Shown here piece by piece: positions 10,423 through 20,797 of a DNA stretch of 64,000 nucleotides. How positions within the stretch are numbered: position 1 is the first letter of the stretch; every line of letters starts with the position of its first letter. The DNA lies in NCBI RefSeq assembly GCF_002101885.1, contig NZ_LQPS01000032.1, positions 88,269 through 152,268 on the forward strand, written 5' to 3'. This DNA comes from Mycolicibacter senuensis. GTDB lineage: Bacteria; Actinomycetota; Actinomycetes; Mycobacteriales; Mycobacteriaceae. A program made the translations under genes and the position numbers. The notes under the pieces are model-generated. The model worked only from the letters and a program-made list of their open reading frames with translations. It was not told where the DNA came from and searched no databases.

Positions 10423-10529
10423 TGTCACCGGGAGTGGTTAATCCCACAACGATCGAATTCGGTGACCGCCAAGTGGGTCGACTAGCGTATTTGTGAACGC
10501 AGTCGCCGTCGAGGAGCAACCGTATTCCC

Positions 10530-11915
10530 ATGAGCGCCCAGCCTGAAGTCACTGCGCCGCAGAGCCGACGTCACCAGGTCGTCATCATCGGCTCCGGATT
10601 CGGCGGTTTGACCGCGGCCAAGAAACTCAAGCGAGCCGATGTCGACGTCAAGTTGATCGCTCGCACCACCCACCACCTGTTCCAGCCGCTGCTCTACCAG
10701 GTGGCGACCGGAATCCTCTCCGAAGGGGAGATCGCGCCGTCGACCCGCGTGGTGCTGCGCAAGCAGCGCAACGCCCAGGTGTTGCTCGGCGACGTCACCC
10801 GCATCGACCTCGCCGGAAAGTTCGTCACTTCCGAGGTGCTCGGCCACACCTACGACACCCCGTTCGACAGCCTGATCATCGCGGCCGGCGCCGGCCAGTC
10901 CTACTTCGGCAACGACGAGTTCGCCGAGTTCGCCCCCGGCATGAAGACCATCGACGACGCCCTGGAGCTGCGGGGCCGCATCCTGAGTGCCTTCGAGCAG
11001 GCCGAGCGGTCCCGCGACCAGGCCCGGCGGGAGAAGCTGCTCACCTTCACGGTGGTCGGCGCGGGTCCGACCGGGGTCGAAATGGCGGGGCAGATCGCCG
11101 AATTGGCCAATTACACGCTCAAGGGCGCGTTCCGCAACATCGACTCGACCAAGGCACGGGTGATCCTGCTCGACGCCGCTCCGGCGGTGCTGCCGCCGAT
11201 GGGCGAGAAACTGGGCCTCAAGGCCGCCGAGCGGCTGCAGAAGATGGGCGTGGAGATCCAGCTCGGCGCCATGGTCACCGATGTCGACCGCAACGGCCTG
11301 ACCGTCAAGGACTCCGACGGCACCATCCGGCGCATCGAATCGCAGTGCAAGGTGTGGTCGGCGGGCGTCTCGGCCAGCCCGCTGGGCCGCGATCTCGCCG
11401 AGCAGTCCGCGGTCGAACTCGACCGCGCCGGCCGGGTGAAGGTGCTGCCGGACCTGTCGGTGCCGGGGCACCCCAACGTCTTCGTCGTCGGGGACATGGC
11501 GGCTGTCGACGGTGTGCCCGGCATGGCGCAGGGCGCGATCCAGGGGGCCAAGCACGCCGCCAGCACCATCAAGGCCGAACTCGGCGGCGCCGATCCGGCT
11601 GACCGGGAGCCGTTCCAGTACCTGGACAAGGGCTCGATGGCCACCGTGTCGAGGTTCTCCGCGGTCACCAAGATCGGCCCGCTGGAGTTCAGTGGCTTTC
11701 TGGCCTGGCTGGCCTGGCTGGGACTGCACCTGATCTATCTGGTCGGGTTCAAGAACAAGGTCAGCACGCTGCTGTCCTGGAACGTGACGTTCCTGAGCAC
11801 CCGGCGCGGTCAGCTCACCATCACCGAGCAGCAGGCCTTCGCCCGGACCCGCCTGGAGCAACTCGAGATGCTGGCGGCCGAGGCGCAGCGCGGCGCCGAA
11901 CGCGCGGTCAGTTAG
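10530..11915 (+). CDS. ndh: Type II NADH dehydrogenase
   Basis: 461 residues, single-subunit non-proton-pumping NADH:menaquinone oxidoreductase of the inner membrane face. The FAD-binding site is IIGSGFGGLTAAKKL, the NADH-binding site is VVGAGPTGVEMAGQIAEL, and VFVVGDMAAVDGVPGMAQGA is the second FAD contact. The C-terminus carries the amphipathic/hydrophobic membrane-attachment region (FSGFLAWLAWLGLHLIYLVGF). Length and sequence match M. tuberculosis Ndh (Rv1854c). GAGGAGC precedes the ATG. The urease operon that follows in M. tuberculosis is absent here. Confidence 0.97.
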   Translation: MSAQPEVTAPQSRRHQVVIIGSGFGGLTAAKKLKRADVDVKLIARTTHHLFQPLLYQVATGILSEGEIAPSTRVVLRKQRNAQVLLGDVTRIDLAGKFVTSEVLGHTYDTPFDSLIIAAGAGQSYFGNDEFAEFAPGMKTIDDALELRGRILSAFEQAERSRDQARREKLLTFTVVGAGPTGVEMAGQIAELANYTLKGAFRNIDSTKARVILLDAAPAVLPPMGEKLGLKAAERLQKMGVEIQLGAMVTDVDRNGLTVKDSDGTIRRIESQCKVWSAGVSASPLGRDLAEQSAVELDRAGRVKVLPDLSVPGHPNVFVVGDMAAVDGVPGMAQGAIQGAKHAASTIKAELGGADPADREPFQYLDKGSMATVSRFSAVTKIGPLEFSGFLAWLAWLGLHLIYLVGFKNKVSTLLSWNVTFLSTRRGQLTITEQQAFARTRLEQLEMLAAEAQRGAERAVS

Positions 11916-11936
11916 CAGCGGGTCGCCGCCGTCGAC

Positions 11937-12350
11937 TCAGCTGGGCAGGTTCTGCAGCCTGACCTGCCCGCGCGCGAGCACCTTGTCATCGGAATCGGTG
12001 ATCGTCACCAGCCACAGCTGTTGGCGGCGGCCGCGATGGATCGGGGTGGCCGCGGCGAACACCGTTCCCGACGACACCCCCCGCAGGAAGTCGGTGTTGT
12101 TGTTGACCCCCACCACGGTGCCGCCGGTCTCGCCGCCGCCCGCGTTCAGCCAGGCGTGACCGGACACGCTTGCCACACTCTCGACGACTGAGCAGTAGAC
12201 CCCGCCGTGCACGAGGCCGGCGGGCTGGCTCAGCTTGGGCTGCAACTCCAGCGTGGCGCGGGCGCCGTCGGGGCCGATGTCGGTGAAGACCAGGCCGATC
12301 TCACGGTCGAAGGGCGCGACGGGGATGGTCGGGGAACCGCTGGCAGCCAT
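11937..12350 (-). CDS. PaaI-like hotdog-fold thioesterase (Rv1847-like)
   Basis: 137 residues. The hotdog motif PAGLVHGGVYCSVVESVAS with the HGG turn, then GVNNNTDFLRGVSSGTVFA, identify an acyl-CoA thioesterase of the PaaI/4-hydroxybenzoyl-CoA type. The natural acyl-CoA is unknown. ATG 12350 is used; the open frame continues 26 codons further toward blaI without family features. It converges with ndh (22 bases between the stops) and is divergent from blaI. Confidence 0.85.
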   Translation of the reverse strand: MAASGSPTIPVAPFDREIGLVFTDIGPDGARATLELQPKLSQPAGLVHGGVYCSVVESVASVSGHAWLNAGGGETGGTVVGVNNNTDFLRGVSSGTVFAAATPIHRGRRQQLWLVTITDSDDKVLARGQVRLQNLPS

Positions 12351-12438
12351 GTCATCGTTGTACACGACCGGGTGCCGTGCGCCGAACGCAGTCGGTGCGG
12401 CGTGGGGCCCGCCCGCGCACCGCAGCACGCGCCGCCGG

Positions 12439-12455
12439 TACGACAGCCGGTAGTA
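12439..12455. promoter_or_regulatory. Candidate BlaI operator
   Basis: An inverted repeat TACGAC-N5-GTAGTA lies between the divergent thioesterase and blaI genes, with one mismatch between arms. BlaI-family repressors bind TAC/GTA-type dyads and usually autoregulate; a possible -10 (TAGGCT, 12464-12469) follows within 10 bases, so binding would block the blaI promoter. Assignment is inference. Confidence 0.5.
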
Positions 12456-12499
12456 ATTGACGGTAGGCTTGCTCCATTCCGCAGGGAGTTGATTACGAC

Positions 12500-12916
12500 A
12501 TGGCTAAGCAGACCCACCTAGGCGACTTGGAACGAGCGGTGATGGACCATCTGTGGTCCGCACCGGAGGCCCAGACGGTGCGTCAGGTCCACGAAGCGCT
12601 GTCCGCACACCGAGACCTGGCCTACACCACGGTGATGACGGTGCTGCAGCGGCTGGCCAAGAAGAGCCTGGTGTCGCAGATCCGTGATGACCGCGCGCAC
12701 CGCTACACCCCGGTCCGCGGCCGGGACGAGCTGGTCGCCGGGCTGATGGTCGAAGCCCTCGACCAGGCCGCCGACTCCGGGGACCGCCGAGCCGCCCTGG
12801 TGCATTTCGTGGAGCGGGTCGGCGTGGACGAAGCCGAGGCCCTGCGCCGCGCGCTCGACGAGTTGGAAGCCAAACATCACGTCGGCCTGCCCGCTGGCGG
12901 CCGGCACACGTCCTGA
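12500..12916 (+). CDS. blaI: BlaI/MecI family transcriptional repressor (Rv1846c-like)
   Basis: 138 residues with an N-terminal winged helix (LGDLERAVMDHLW, then LAYTTVMTVLQRLAKKSLVSQ) and a C-terminal helical dimerisation part. In M. tuberculosis BlaI represses beta-lactamase, its own operon and other genes, and is inactivated when the partner M56 protease senses beta-lactam. GGGAG lies 11 bases before ATG 12500. The M56 gene follows after 14 bases. A matching operator dyad lies upstream at 12439-12455. Confidence 0.93.
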   Translation: MAKQTHLGDLERAVMDHLWSAPEAQTVRQVHEALSAHRDLAYTTVMTVLQRLAKKSLVSQIRDDRAHRYTPVRGRDELVAGLMVEALDQAADSGDRRAALVHFVERVGVDEAEALRRALDELEAKHHVGLPAGGRHTS

Positions 12917-12930
12917 GGGAGACTGGCAGC

Positions 12931-13869
12931 GTGTCCGCGCTGGCCTTCACCCTGTTGGCGCTGCTGCTCGTGGGGCCGGTTCCCGTCCTGCTCGCGCGCG
13001 CCGACTGGCCGTTACGCGCCCCGCGGGCCGCGGTGGTGCTCTGGCAGGCCATCGCGATCGCCGCGGTGCTGTCGGCGTTCAGCGCGGGGGTCGCCACGTC
13101 GAGTCGGCTGCTGATGCCGGGCCCCGACGGTCGGCCCACCTCGACGATCCTGGGCTCCATCGACCGGTTGGGCTGGCCGCTGTGGACCTTCTACACCGCG
13201 GTGTCGGCATTGACGCTGCTCGTCGGCCTGCGCCTGACGGTGACCGTGCTGCGGGTCGCGATCGGCACCCGGCAGCGCCGGGCCCGCCACCGCATGCTGG
13301 TCGACCTGGTGGGCGTCTCTGACAGCCCGCCGGCGGTGCGCACCAGCGGCCTTCGGATTCTGCAGGTGATGCAGCCCCTGGCCTACTGCCTGCCCGGGGT
13401 GCGCAGTCGGGTGGTGCTCAGTTCGGGCGCCCTGCAGGCGCTCAGCGACACCGAACTGGCCGCCCTGCTCTGCCATGAGCGCGCCCACCTGCGCGCGCGG
13501 CATGATCTGGTGCTGGAGGCGTTCACCGCGGTGCACTCCGCGTTTCCACGGTTCGTGCGCAGCGCCAGCGCCCTGGACGCGGTGCGGTTGCTGGTCGAAC
13601 TGCTGGCCGACGACGCCGCCGTTCGGGTCGCCGGTGCCCCTCCCCTGGCCCGCGCCCTGGTGACCTGCGCTTCAGCGCCCATCCCCGCCGGCGCGCTGGC
13701 TGCCGGCGGTCCCAACACGGTGTTGCGGGTACAGCGGCTGTCCGGACGAGGCAACAGTCGCACGCTGGCTGCCGCCGCCTACTCCGCCGCGGCCGGGGTG
13801 CTGACGGTGCCGACGATCGCGCTGGCGGTACCGTGGCTGACCGAACTGCATCGACTGATCGCGGGATGA
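12931..13869 (+). CDS. M56 family zinc metallopeptidase (BlaR1-like membrane protease)
   Basis: 312 residues, GTG start. Several N-terminal membrane segments are followed by the zinc motif HERAH in LLCHERAHLRARHDLVLEAF, and a final hydrophobic segment. BlaR1-type M56 proteases cut the partner BlaI repressor. Unlike BlaR1, this protein has no C-terminal penicillin-binding sensor domain, as in M. tuberculosis Rv1845c, so the sensing mechanism must differ. Same operon as blaI. Confidence 0.9.
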   Translation: MSALAFTLLALLLVGPVPVLLARADWPLRAPRAAVVLWQAIAIAAVLSAFSAGVATSSRLLMPGPDGRPTSTILGSIDRLGWPLWTFYTAVSALTLLVGLRLTVTVLRVAIGTRQRRARHRMLVDLVGVSDSPPAVRTSGLRILQVMQPLAYCLPGVRSRVVLSSGALQALSDTELAALLCHERAHLRARHDLVLEAFTAVHSAFPRFVRSASALDAVRLLVELLADDAAVRVAGAPPLARALVTCASAPIPAGALAAGGPNTVLRVQRLSGRGNSRTLAAAAYSAAAGVLTVPTIALAVPWLTELHRLIAG

Positions 13870-13923
13870 CCCGCGCCGCCCGGCGTGCCGCGCGGCGATC
13901 ACCTACCACCGAAAGGCGAATGT

Positions 13924-15372
13924 ATGAGCGCGTCGGAACTTGTCGGCACCGCCCAGATCGGGGTGACCGGCCTGGCCGTCATGGGATCCAACATCGCGCG
14001 CAACTTCGCCCGCCACGGCTACACGGTGGCGCTGCACAACCGATCGATCGCCAAGACCGACGCCCTGCTGAGCGCACACGGCTCGGAGGGGAAGTTCGTT
14101 CGCAGCGAATCGATTCCGGAATTCCTTGCCGCGCTTGAGAAACCACGCCGGGTGCTGATCATGGTGCAGGCCGGTGCGGCCACCGACGCTGTGATCAATG
14201 ACCTCGCCGACGCCATGGAGCCCGGCGACATCATCATCGACGGCGGCAACGCGCTCTACACCGACACCATCCGCCGCGAGAAGGCGATGGCCGCCCGCGG
14301 ACTGCACTTCGTCGGGGCCGGTATCTCCGGCGGGGAGGAGGGTGCGCTGAACGGGCCGTCGATCATGCCGGGCGGCCCGAAGGAGTCCTACACGTCGCTC
14401 GGACCGCTGCTGGAGGAGATCTCCGCGCACGTCGACGGGGTGCCGTGCTGCACCCACATCGGGCCGGACGGTGCCGGGCACTTCGTCAAGATGGTGCACA
14501 ACGGCATCGAGTACTCCGACATGCAGTTGATCGGCGAGGCATACCAGTTGCTACGCGACGGCCTGGGGCTGGCCGCGCCGCAGATCGCCGACGTGTTCAC
14601 CGAGTGGAACGCCGGTGAGCTGGACAGCTACCTGGTCGAGATCACCGCCGAGGTGCTGCGTCAGGTCGACGCCAAGACCGGCAAGCCGCTGGTCGACGTC
14701 ATCGTCGACGAAGCCGAGCAGAAGGGCACCGGCCGCTGGACGGTCAAGTCCGCCCTGGACTTGGGGGTTCCGGTCACCGGAATCGCCGAGGCGGTGTTCG
14801 CCCGGGCGCTGTCGGGTTCGGTCCCGCAGCGTCGCGCCGCGGCGGGCCTGGCCGCCGGGGACCTCGGCGAGCGTCCTTCGGATGCGGCCCGGTTCACCGA
14901 GGATGTCCGCCGGGCGCTGTACGCCTCGAAGATCGTCGCTTATGCGCAGGGGTTCAACCAGATTCAGGCCGGCAGCGCCGAGCACGGCTGGGACGTCACC
15001 CCCGGCGACCTGGCGACGATCTGGCGTGGCGGCTGCATCATCCGCGCCAAGTTCCTCAACCGGATCAAAGAGGCCTTCGACACCGACCCGGATCTGGTGA
15101 GCCTGCTGGCCGCTCCGTACTTTCGCAGTGCCGTGGAGGCCGCCATCGACAGCTGGCGCCGGGTGGTGACAACGGCTGTCGCCCTGGGGATTCCGTCCCC
15201 CGGTTTCTCCTCCGCGCTGGCCTACTACGACGGGCTGCGCACCGAACGACTGCCGGCCGCGCTGACCCAGGCGCAGCGCGACTACTTCGGTGCCCACAGC
15301 TACGGCCGGGTGGACGCCGAGGGCAAGTACCACACGCTGTGGAGCGGCGACCGCAGCGAAGTTCCGGTTTAA
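13924..15372 (+). CDS. gnd1: 6-phosphogluconate dehydrogenase (decarboxylating)
   Basis: 482 residues. Oxidatively decarboxylates 6-phosphogluconate to ribulose-5-phosphate with NADP. The Rossmann motif GVTGLAVMGSNIARNFARHG, the substrate motif GAGISGGEEGALNGPSIMPGG, the catalytic HFVKMVHNGIEYSDMQLIGE (Lys and Asn/Glu) and the C-terminal GAHSYGRVD are intact. Length is normal. GAAAGGCGA lies just before ATG 13924; the open frame starts 13 codons earlier but this ATG fits the family. The alpha/beta hydrolase gene converges on it with only 7 bases between the stops. Confidence 0.96.
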   Translation: MSASELVGTAQIGVTGLAVMGSNIARNFARHGYTVALHNRSIAKTDALLSAHGSEGKFVRSESIPEFLAALEKPRRVLIMVQAGAATDAVINDLADAMEPGDIIIDGGNALYTDTIRREKAMAARGLHFVGAGISGGEEGALNGPSIMPGGPKESYTSLGPLLEEISAHVDGVPCCTHIGPDGAGHFVKMVHNGIEYSDMQLIGEAYQLLRDGLGLAAPQIADVFTEWNAGELDSYLVEITAEVLRQVDAKTGKPLVDVIVDEAEQKGTGRWTVKSALDLGVPVTGIAEAVFARALSGSVPQRRAAAGLAAGDLGERPSDAARFTEDVRRALYASKIVAYAQGFNQIQAGSAEHGWDVTPGDLATIWRGGCIIRAKFLNRIKEAFDTDPDLVSLLAAPYFRSAVEAAIDSWRRVVTTAVALGIPSPGFSSALAYYDGLRTERLPAALTQAQRDYFGAHSYGRVDAEGKYHTLWSGDRSEVPV

Positions 15373-15379
15373 CCCGGGT

Positions 15380-16264
15380 TCAAACCAGCAGCCGCAGCAC
15401 GGCATCGGTGTAGGCCTGCGGGTCTTCGAGCTGCGGGTAATGGCCCAACCCGGGTAGTTCGATGACGTCGCCGGCCGGGCGCAGCTCCCGCAGCCCGTCG
15501 AGCACGTTGGTGGTCGCCACCGGGTCATCGAGTGCCCACACGAATCCCAGCGGCTTGGACCAGTCGCGCACCGCGCCGTGCCAGCGTTGCGCGTGGCGCA
15601 CCCGTTCGTCGAGGTAGGCCGAGAGCAGGTGCGCGATCCGATTGCCTCCGTTGTGGGTCAGCAGGGCCCACTGCGCGGCGGCCTCCTCGGGGGCCAGCGG
15701 ATGGCCGGCGCTGAACAGCCGGCCAAAGCCGCGGACGAAACTGCGCCGGTTCGTCAGCCGGGCGGCCAGTCCGCCGAACGGGCCGCGCAGCACCTTCTGG
15801 ATGGGCCGCAGGCTGGCCCGCTCCAGGATCACGCTGCCGTTGGACAGCACCGCACGGCGCAGGTCGAAACTCAGCGTGCCGGCCACGTCGCGGGCCAGCA
15901 GTTCGGTGGCCACCGAGGTGCCCATGTCGTGGGCGGCCAGCACCACCGGACCGGTGCCGGTCGCAGCCACCACCTGTTGCACCAGATCGGCCTGCTCGAA
16001 CAGGCTGTAGCGGTGCGGGTTCGGCTTGTCCGACAGTCCGAACCCCAGAAAATCCATCGTCAGCCAGGACCGGCCGGCCAGTCGGTCGACGACGGATGCG
16101 AAATCGTAGGAGCAGGACGGAAAGCCGTGCAGCAACAGCACGGTGGGCCCGTCGCCGGTCCCGGACCGTACGAATACCCGGCCGGCGGTGGTCGACAGCC
16201 AGCGGCCGCCGTCCTGCCAGCGCCGCACGCTGTCGGGCCATGTCGTGTTCGCCATCGCGGTCAT
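15380..16264 (-). CDS. Alpha/beta-fold hydrolase (LipZ / haloalkane dehalogenase-like)
   Basis: 294 residues. The oxyanion motif LLLHGFPSCSYDF, a nucleophile elbow AAHDMGTSVATEL in which an Asp takes the nucleophile position, a later acidic residue in VWALDDPVAT and the catalytic His in LPGLGHYPQLEDP together resemble epoxide hydrolases and haloalkane dehalogenases more than Ser esterases. The closest remembered M. tuberculosis relatives are LipZ (Rv1834) and Rv1833c, which sit near gcvB there rather than beside gnd1. Starts at 16264 (ATG) or 16255 (ATG). Likely the last gene of a three-gene operon with the two histidine-phosphatase-like genes, 15 bases after the previous stop. Confidence 0.8.
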   Translation of the reverse strand: MTAMANTTWPDSVRRWQDGGRWLSTTAGRVFVRSGTGDGPTVLLLHGFPSCSYDFASVVDRLAGRSWLTMDFLGFGLSDKPNPHRYSLFEQADLVQQVVAATGTGPVVLAAHDMGTSVATELLARDVAGTLSFDLRRAVLSNGSVILERASLRPIQKVLRGPFGGLAARLTNRRSFVRGFGRLFSAGHPLAPEEAAAQWALLTHNGGNRIAHLLSAYLDERVRHAQRWHGAVRDWSKPLGFVWALDDPVATTNVLDGLRELRPAGDVIELPGLGHYPQLEDPQAYTDAVLRLLV

Positions 16265-16279
16265 TGTGCGCGCCGCGCC

Positions 16280-17410
16280 TCAGATCAGCGCAAGCAGGTC
16301 GGCGAGCGCCGAGCCGGTGTCGTCCGCGGCCCCGCCGCCGAGGTTGGTCAACGCGTCGGTGATGTCGTCGAAGACGGCTTGCGGAAACCCCAGGAAAACC
16401 GAGCTGACGTCGTGCAGACCGGTCTGGAACGCCGCGCCGATCGCCGTCGGGTCGCCGTCGAGCAGCGCCTGGTAGAGATTCCAGGCCGCGACCTGCGGGG
16501 TGGTGATCAGGTCGCGTACGTCCATGATCAGCTTGGTCAGCAGTCCCGGGTCCTCCGGGACGGCGATCCCGTTCCAGCTGACCAGTGTCCAGCCGTCGGT
16601 GGGGTTGCCCTCGATCTGCACGATGCCGGTGTTGGGCAACAGCGGGGAGCCGTCGTCGTTGGCGAACATCGTCTGCAACGTCAACGGCAGCAGCAGTGAG
16701 ATGTCGGGGTTCTTGACATTGAGCGCCACCCAGGCGGCGATGTCGGCCTCGTTGTTGAACGCCACGGCGGTGATGTCGCCGGTGTCGCTTTCCACCGGGT
16801 TGGCCATCGCGGCGCTGTACATCGCGTCCACGGCCTCGGTGAAGTTCTGGTTCATCACCACCCCGTTGGGGTCCTCGACCGAACCCGGGATCGGCATCAG
16901 CACCAATCCGAACAACGTCCACAGCATCGGCGTGAACTGGTACAGGAAGCCCGACAGGCTCGCGATCGGTTGGCCGGCGTAGCTGCCGCTGTCGATCTCG
17001 TTGAGTCCGGGCAGGATCTGCGTCGTCATGTTCTCCAGCGCGGCGAACGGCGCGGCGGTGTCGATGTCGCGGATGGCCTGCCCGGAGAAGATGCCCGCCA
17101 CCTGGTCACCGAGTTCCTGGTGCAGTTTGTCGGCCACGTCCTGGGCCTGCTGCATCCCGAGATCGCTGAGCGGCGGGCCCGGATGATCCGGAGACGGGGT
17201 GATGACGTCGTTGAACGGCGGCATCCGCTGCCCGTGCCGCACGATGTCGATGACGACATCTTGTAGTGCGCCGTCTTGGGCTGCCCCGCTGGTGAGAGTG
17301 ACCGCGGGGGCGGCGGGATCGGTGTGCACCGGCGGTGTGACGGCGATGACGCCGGCGCCGAGGAGGGCGGCGAGACCGGCGGCTACCGGCCCGATCGGGA
17401 TTGCGTGCAT
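16280..17410 (-). CDS. Secreted histidine-phosphatase-like protein (copy 2), second catalytic His missing
   Basis: 376 residues with an N-terminal signal segment. The first phosphohistidine motif is present (IVRHGQR, R58-H59-G60), followed by LSDLGMQQAQDVADKL, FSGQAIRDIDTAAPF and GLNEIDSGSYAG, all features of the phosphoglycerate mutase/acid phosphatase fold. At the position where the family normally has VVSHGG, this protein reads AFNNEADIAAW, so the second catalytic His appears replaced. The end LLPNTGIVQIEGNPTDGW is also family-typical. GGAGG precedes the ATG. It starts 12 bases after the stop of a paralogue, so the two arose by tandem duplication. Possible pseudo-enzyme or altered phosphatase. 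Confidence 0.8.
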   Translation of the reverse strand: MHAIPIGPVAAGLAALLGAGVIAVTPPVHTDPAAPAVTLTSGAAQDGALQDVVIDIVRHGQRMPPFNDVITPSPDHPGPPLSDLGMQQAQDVADKLHQELGDQVAGIFSGQAIRDIDTAAPFAALENMTTQILPGLNEIDSGSYAGQPIASLSGFLYQFTPMLWTLFGLVLMPIPGSVEDPNGVVMNQNFTEAVDAMYSAAMANPVESDTGDITAVAFNNEADIAAWVALNVKNPDISLLLPLTLQTMFANDDGSPLLPNTGIVQIEGNPTDGWTLVSWNGIAVPEDPGLLTKLIMDVRDLITTPQVAAWNLYQALLDGDPTAIGAAFQTGLHDVSSVFLGFPQAVFDDITDALTNLGGGAADDTGSALADLLALI

Positions 17411-17422
17411 GACAACGACCTC

Positions 17423-18499
17423 CTAGCCGAGGTTTCCGAGAGCGTCGGCGATGTCGCTGAAGACCGCGCCGGGGAACTGGCTCAACGCCGAGGTGACCTG
17501 CTCGAAACCGGTCTGGACCGCGTTCATGATCACTTCGGGATCCGAGCCGAGAATGGCCTGGTGCACAGCCCACAACGACTCTTGGACCGGCAGCATCACG
17601 TCCCGCACGTCGACGAAGAGCGCGGTGAACAGGTCCGGATCTTGCGGGATGGCGTGCCCGTCCCAGCTGATCAGGGTCCAGCCGTCGGTGGGGTTGCCCT
17701 CGACCTCGACGACCGCGGCGTTGGGCAGGAAGATGCTCGTCTGGCCGTTCGGGACACTGTGTGACTCGTTGAGGAGGTTCAGGAAGAACGGCAGATCGGG
17801 GTTGTCGACGTTCTGCATCACCCAGGCGAAGACGGACGCCGTGCTGCTGAACGCCACATCGGTGAGCTGGCCGTTGGCACTGACCACCCCGGAGCTCAGC
17901 GCATGGTCGTACATCGTCTGAACGGCGTCGCTGAATCGATCATCCAGCACCACCCCGTTGATGTCGTGCGAGCCCGGGCCCTGCACCAGTGCCAGCCCCA
18001 GCGGCGCTCCGAACGACCAGGCCCCCACGGTCAGAAAGGCCAACCGACCGCCAAGACTCTCAATCGGATCGAGCGCGTAGACGCCACTGTCGACCTCGTC
18101 GAGCCCGGGCAGTATATGCACATCGGCGGGGGCGCCGCCGGTGCCCTCCAGATCGGCGAACGGCGCAGCGGTCTCCTGCACCCGGAGACCCTGCCCGGTG
18201 AAGATGCCGGCGACCGGGCCGAGTTGGGTGAACAACTGCTGCCCGACGTCGTTCGCCTGTTGGTGGCCGAGGTCGCTGAGCGGGGCGCCCGGATGATCCG
18301 GCGAGGGGGTGAGCAGCAGATCGTACGGCGGTGTCATCTGCGCGTGCCGCACGAAATCGATGACGACATCCTGCGCGGTGAGTTCGACGTCGGGTGTGGT
18401 TGCCCTCGACGACGCCGGCGGTGCAGCGACCGGGGCCACGGCGATGCCGCCGACCAGGGCGGCACCGGCGGTGAGGGACAAGATCGGACTGACCTGCAT
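17423..18499 (-). CDS. Secreted histidine-phosphatase-like protein (copy 1), degenerate active site
   Basis: 358 residues; the signal segment starts MQVSPILSLTAGAALVGG. The family layout is kept (PPYDLLLTPSPDHPGAPLSDLGHQQ, FTGQGLRVQETAAPF, GLDEVDSGVYA, LPNAAVVEVEGNPTDGW), but the first motif reads FVRHAQ, with Gly changed to Ala, and the second-His site reads AFSSTASVFAW. Both changes weaken the case for a working phosphatase. AGAGG precedes ATG 18499; an earlier in-frame ATG exists at 18568 but lacks a signal-like start. First gene of a leftward operon with copy 2 and the hydrolase. These genes are not present between gnd1 and guaB1 in M. tuberculosis. Confidence 0.78.
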   Translation of the reverse strand: MQVSPILSLTAGAALVGGIAVAPVAAPPASSRATTPDVELTAQDVVIDFVRHAQMTPPYDLLLTPSPDHPGAPLSDLGHQQANDVGQQLFTQLGPVAGIFTGQGLRVQETAAPFADLEGTGGAPADVHILPGLDEVDSGVYALDPIESLGGRLAFLTVGAWSFGAPLGLALVQGPGSHDINGVVLDDRFSDAVQTMYDHALSSGVVSANGQLTDVAFSSTASVFAWVMQNVDNPDLPFFLNLLNESHSVPNGQTSIFLPNAAVVEVEGNPTDGWTLISWDGHAIPQDPDLFTALFVDVRDVMLPVQESLWAVHQAILGSDPEVIMNAVQTGFEQVTSALSQFPGAVFSDIADALGNLG

Positions 18500-18611
18500 G
18501 ATGCGTACCTCTTCTGGATGGAAGTGACGTACGGCCGGCTGCGTAGTCGGTGTTTTGGTATTGCGCAATTCAGCGTCTTATAAGTATTGAGGTTCGCTGG
18601 TTAATGCCTGT

Positions 18612-18624
18612 CAGCTAACTGTCA
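18612..18624 (+). repeat. 13-bp direct repeat, copy 1
   Basis: CAGCTAACTGTCA occurs here and again at 19075-19087 in the same orientation, bracketing about 450 GC-rich bases without a convincing gene. It could be a shared regulatory site or the footprint of an old insertion. Confidence 0.45.
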
Positions 18625-18939
18625 AGCACCTGCGGTCAATGCGGCGCCGTGCGACATTCGCGGGTCCGTCCAGCGTCTTGACGTGGCCCGACACCCCGAA
18701 GGACACCCCGGAGGCGCAGACCGCCCCGGCGCTCGCCCCGGCGATGTTCGTGCGCGCCGGGCCGGCCGTGCGGTGGCTCGGACGCTCCCGGCCCGCTCTC
18801 GCACCTGCCGCCCACGGACCCGTGTCGCACCCGCCAAAAGTTGTGGGCAGCGAGGATTCTCGCGGCGGGGCGTCGGTTCGCTGCGGACCGTTAAGACCCG
18901 CGGTTTCGCCACTGCCGGTGCAGTTTGCGCTCCAGGTAG

Positions 18940-20775
<1,836 letters not shown>

Positions 20776-20797
20776 GACCCGCGAGCAGTAGACGGTC

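Noticed and set aside
9604..10428. N-terminal extension of modA
   Set aside because: Antisense to the SDR gene; the lipoprotein signal peptide starts at ATG 9603.
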